Assembly: GCF_022668875.1 (NCBI RefSeq)
Contig: NZ_JAKGCR010000006.1
Span: forward strand, 1-64,000
Reading direction: 5' to 3'
DNA: 64,000 nucleotides
From: Domibacillus sp. PGB-M46
Lineage (GTDB): Bacteria; Bacillota; Bacilli; Bacillales; Domibacillaceae
Positions 61,453 to 64,000 of this stretch are shown here, piece by piece. The first letter of the stretch is position 1, and each line of letters opens with the position of its first letter. Position numbers and translations under genes: made by a program. Below the pieces are notes generated by a model. The model made no database searches. It was given only the letters and a program-made list of their open reading frames with translations, and was not told the origin of the DNA.

Positions 61453-62413
61453 ATAATGGATATAAATCAAACTCTGCCAGAAAACGATCAATGGCTGCTT
61501 CATATTCTTCTGGATTTTCATTATAAGATTGAGCGTGTCTGCCGTTTTCGGCCATAAAGAGCTGTTTCGGCCCTTTTTTTGCTTTAAACAGTGCTTCCGT
61601 CATATCAGGAAGGATAAAGTCATCTTCTTTGCTGTGAATAAAAAGAACCGGCTTCTCGATGGATTGAATCGCTTCGAGCGGAGACAGCTCCGTCATTTTA
61701 TAACGCCCGCGCAGCCAAACGGCCCATTCTGCAATGGTCATAAAAAAAGGAGGAGAAAAACCGAGCTCTCTTTTCATTTGATGGCGTACCTGCTGCCGAA
61801 AATCTGAGAATGGACAATCTGCTATATAAAAAGATGCTTTGTCTTCCACCGTGCCGGCATAAAGTAAAAGCGTAACCGCACCCATTGATTCTCCATGGAT
61901 GCCAAAGCGGACACTCTCACCTTCCCGGCGGACCAGTTCATCGATGACCGCTTTTAAATCATGCTTTTCAAAATGACCATAGCTTGTAAAAGACCCTTCG
62001 GACTCTCCGTGCCGGCGGTGGTCAAAAAGAATGGCGTTAAAGCCGCGCTTTAAAAATACATTCATATATTTTACAGAGTTGATTTTATGCTCTGTGACTC
62101 CATGGCAGAAGATTACATATGGACGGCCGGGGTTAGGTGTAATAAACACACTTTTTAAACGGGTGCCGTCTATAGAACGGACCCACACTTCCTCTTTCGG
62201 AAGCTGCTTGTACAGCTCAAGGTCAAATCGCCCGGCTTTTGTTTCCCGTTCCGCAACTGCTTCTTCCGCTTTTTTGGCGATATACAAAATCCGCTGGGAC
62301 AAATAAAGGCCGGTTCCTGCTATGGCCAGCACCGCAGAAGCACTGGCGGCCAGGCCTTTTTTTACAGCCGATGCGCGTCGTAATCGGCTGTTTTTGAGAT
62401 ATCTTGTATCCAT
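61451..62413 (-). CDS. yqkD: Alpha/beta hydrolase YqkD
   Basis: 320 residues. An N-terminal hydrophobic segment (about 19-40, GLAASASAVLAIAGTGLYLSQ) serves as signal anchor. The hydrolase fold has VIFCHGVTEHKINSVKY, the nucleophile elbow GIHGESMGAVTLL with Ser, Asp in SKEDDFILP and His in NGRHAQSYNENPEEY. Serine hydrolase of unknown substrate. The ATG at 62413 overlaps the end of yqkF by 52 nt, which is long; a later start without the basic leader is possible but no better ribosome site is obvious. Confidence 0.85.
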   Translation of the reverse strand: MDTRYLKNSRLRRASAVKKGLAASASAVLAIAGTGLYLSQRILYIAKKAEEAVAERETKAGRFDLELYKQLPKEEVWVRSIDGTRLKSVFITPNPGRPYVIFCHGVTEHKINSVKYMNVFLKRGFNAILFDHRRHGESEGSFTSYGHFEKHDLKAVIDELVRREGESVRFGIHGESMGAVTLLLYAGTVEDKASFYIADCPFSDFRQQVRHQMKRELGFSPPFFMTIAEWAVWLRGRYKMTELSPLEAIQSIEKPVLFIHSKEDDFILPDMTEALFKAKKGPKQLFMAENGRHAQSYNENPEEYEAAIDRFLAEFDLYPL

Positions 62414-63285
62414 TTATACTCTTCCTCCGTCAGCGCTGCTTCCCGTACGGCACGGGCATTTTCTTTCAGCTGCTCAATGGAGCTTGCCCCGGCCACAACA
62501 GTAGCAGCAGCTGGATGACCGAGCACATAGCGGAAAGCAAGCCCGTTTAATGTGCGTCCTTCCGGCACGTTTTTCTCAAGTGTTGACAGCACCGATTCGA
62601 GTTCCGGCTCACTGTACCAGTTAAGCCCTTTTTTTGCCGCCTTTGAAAGCTTGTCACGCCAGTGGCTGGTTAAAAGTCCGAAGGCCACCGGACCGCGTGC
62701 GGCGACAGTGACGCCATTCTCTGCTAAAATAGGAAGCGCCTGTACTTCAGGACGGCGGTCCAGTATGCTGTACTGCATCATGACATTTGAAAGATTCGAT
62801 CTTTTTACATATTCATTGATCACAGTCGGTCGAATGGAGGAAATACCATAAGCACGGATAAGCCCTTCTGCTTTTAATTCCTCAAATGCTTCGATTGTCT
62901 CATCAATAGGATCTTCAAGGGTGCCGCCGTGCAGCTGGTATAAATCAATATAGTCAACACTGAGCCGTTTTAAACTTTGTTTGGCTGCTTCTTTTATGTA
63001 TGCCTTTGAGGCATCCCACGTCCAGCTGTCTTTCGACTCGGTCCAGCGGTTGCCTGCTTTTGTCGCGATCACGACCTGGTCACGGACTGCGTGCAATGTT
63101 TTGCCGACCAGCTGTTCATTAACACCGAAGTCGTATAAATCAGCTGTATCAAAATAGGTGATGCCTTCATCTAGAGCTGTTTTTAAAAGCGTTTCTGCCT
63201 GCTTTTCTTCGGTGCCGATGGACATGCATCCAAGACCCAGCTCGCTGGCGTAAATACCAGATTTCCCAATTTCGCGTTTATTCAA
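62362..63285 (-). CDS. yqkF: Aldo/keto reductase YqkF
   Basis: 307 residues, (beta/alpha)8 NADPH-dependent reductase. Catalytic tetrad region: DTADLYDFGVNEQLVGKTL (Asp, Tyr), VIATKAGN (Lys), YQLHGG (His). Further family patterns are SNLSNVMMQYSILDRRPE and VVAGASSIEQLKENARA. Substrate unknown. ATG 63285 follows AAGGTGAT. Forms an operon with yqkD on the minus strand, divergent from nudF. Confidence 0.92.
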   Translation of the reverse strand: MNKREIGKSGIYASELGLGCMSIGTEEKQAETLLKTALDEGITYFDTADLYDFGVNEQLVGKTLHAVRDQVVIATKAGNRWTESKDSWTWDASKAYIKEAAKQSLKRLSVDYIDLYQLHGGTLEDPIDETIEAFEELKAEGLIRAYGISSIRPTVINEYVKRSNLSNVMMQYSILDRRPEVQALPILAENGVTVAARGPVAFGLLTSHWRDKLSKAAKKGLNWYSEPELESVLSTLEKNVPEGRTLNGLAFRYVLGHPAAATVVAGASSIEQLKENARAVREAALTEEEYKWIQDISKTADYDAHRL

Positions 63286-63352
63286 TTTGCATCACCTTCC
63301 TTTTTTGTACAGTGTAACATATGGAAGAAAAAAATAGAAAAGAGGGACCTTT

Positions 63353-63898
63353 ATGCACAAATTTGAAGAGAAAACAACGAAAAGTGAATCGATTTTCAGC
63401 GGAAAAGTGATACAGGTACGAGTGGATGAGGTTATACTGCCGGATGGAAAGCACTCAAAACGAGAATTAATTAAACATCCGGGTGCGGTTTGTGTGATCG
63501 CGATTACAGATGAAAAGAAAATCATTTTGGTAGAACAGTACCGGAAAGCACTGGAGCGCCCGCTCGTTGAAGTGCCGGCAGGAAAGCTGGAGCCAGGAGA
63601 AGAGCCGTCTCTTTGTGCCGCGCGGGAGCTGGAAGAAGAAACGGGCTATCGTCCAGGCAGTATCCGGCCTGTTCAATCGTTTTACACATCGCCGGGATTT
63701 GCGGATGAACTTGTACATGTTTTTTTAGCGGAGCAGCTTCAAAAGGTTGAGGGCGGACTTGCAGCAGATGAAGATGAGTTTGTAGACCTGCTCGAAGTCA
63801 CGCTGGAAGAAGCAGAGGAACTGGCGAAAACCGAACGTATTTTTGATGCCAAAACACTTTGGGCACTGCAATATATCCGCTTAAACGGCCTGGCATAA
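63353..63898 (+). CDS. nudF: ADP-ribose pyrophosphatase NudF
   Basis: 181 residues. The Nudix box AGKLEPGEEPSLCAARELEEETGYRPG (Gx5Ex7REVxEExGx pattern) is complete, and Pro lies about 15 residues after it (SFYTSPGFADE), as in ADP-ribose hydrolases. Splits ADP-ribose to AMP and ribose 5-phosphate. ATG follows AGAGGGACCTTT. In B. subtilis nudF is followed by yqzK and fur, in line with the next gene. Confidence 0.94.
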   Translation: MHKFEEKTTKSESIFSGKVIQVRVDEVILPDGKHSKRELIKHPGAVCVIAITDEKKIILVEQYRKALERPLVEVPAGKLEPGEEPSLCAARELEEETGYRPGSIRPVQSFYTSPGFADELVHVFLAEQLQKVEGGLAADEDEFVDLLEVTLEEAEELAKTERIFDAKTLWALQYIRLNGLA

Positions 63899-63904
63899 TA
63901 AGGG

Positions 63905-63938
63905 TTCCCCTCTCATATAGTGCCAAAAGAGAGGGGGG
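63905..63938 (+). promoter_or_regulatory. Hairpin in the nudF-yqzK gap that includes the ribosome site
   Basis: CCCCTCT (63907-63913) can pair with AGAGGGG (63930-63936). There is no U-tract after it; the right arm is the purine-rich site preceding ATG 63948, so the stem could mask translation initiation. This is a reading of pairing only. Confidence 0.4.
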
Positions 63939-63947
63939 CCTCCATTT

Positions 63948-64000
63948 ATGTGGACTGCCATCATCGAACACATTCAAAAAAGAGCCGCACTATATTTGTT
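63948..64000 (+). CDS. 5' end of a probable yqzK-like gene, cut by the window edge
   Basis: ATG 63948 follows GAGGGGGG and the frame stays open to the last base (MWTAIIEHIQKRAALYLF-like). By synteny with B. subtilis, where yqzK (DUF4227) follows nudF, this is probably yqzK. Seventeen codons are too few to confirm. Confidence 0.5.
   Translation, partial: MWTAIIEHIQKRAALYL

Overview
The window reads as a chromosomal segment of a spore-forming, low-to-mid GC Firmicute of the family Bacillaceae. The gene order from comG through spoIIIA, accBC, folD, dxs, recN, spoIVB and spo0A to bkd, zwf, proI and nudF follows the Bacillus subtilis comG-to-nudF region, with local deletions and insertions. The exact genus cannot be fixed from the sequence alone.

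Layout. 1-2.5 kb holds surface genes: the 3' end of an Ig-like repeat protein and a three-SLH-domain S-layer-type protein. 2.8-4.6 kb is the tail of a competence pilin operon, comGC to comGG. comGC carries an in-frame stop and comGA/comGB are not upstream. 4.6-7.5 kb holds yqhG, yqhH and yqhL on the minus strand. 7.6-12.5 kb holds lipM and a class II (adenosylcobalamin-dependent) ribonucleotide reductase gene, nrdJ. nrdJ is split by a 1249-nt group I intron that carries a frameshifted homing endonuclease gene. 12.6-17.8 kb has yqhP, yqhQ, yqhR, aroQ, papA, efp and an acyl-CoA dehydrogenase. 17.9-22.6 kb is the spoIIIAA-AH sporulation operon. 22.7-36.2 kb is the conserved core accB, accC, yqhY, nusB, folD, xseA, xseB, ispA, dxs, tlyA, argR, recN, spoIVB, spo0A. 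36.3-39.5 kb is a small variable island with a hypothetical protein, a membrane-anchored Mrr-like nuclease, a secreted or anchored protein and a DnaD-like fragment, followed by yqzF. 39.6-44.3 kb is the branched-chain 2-oxoacid dehydrogenase operon. 45.4-54.0 kb is a methylmalonyl-CoA module (mutA, mutB, meaB, mce and a carboxylase beta subunit), interleaved with brxB, yqjA and a 31-codon Prli42-type gene. 54.1-64 kb has yqjE, zwf, rnz, proI, yqjP, yqjQ, yqkD, yqkF, nudF and the start of a yqzK-like gene.

How the genes work together. Branched-chain 2-oxoacids oxidised by the Bkd complex yield acyl-CoAs, including propionyl-CoA. The carboxylase subunit, epimerase Mce, mutase MutAB and chaperone MeaB can carry propionyl-CoA to succinyl-CoA. 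Both the mutase and NrdJ need adenosylcobalamin, so the cell must make or import it. Sporulation is well represented (spo0A, spoIVB, spoIIIA), with sigma-E and sigma-F/G-like promoters visible. Transformation is probably impaired, judging by the damaged comG operon.

The strongest non-routine signals are: (1) the group I intron in nrdJ, for which P1, P10, P3, P7, P7.1, P7.2, P8 and P9 pairings can be read directly; (2) its EDxHD/Vsr-like endonuclease, broken by one extra A; (3) two NrdR boxes 32 bp apart at the nrdJ promoter; (4) decay of comG; (5) probable AUU and AUC/CUG start codons for spoIIIAD and rnz; (6) a long-range palindromic REP-like element at about 61.2-61.3 kb.
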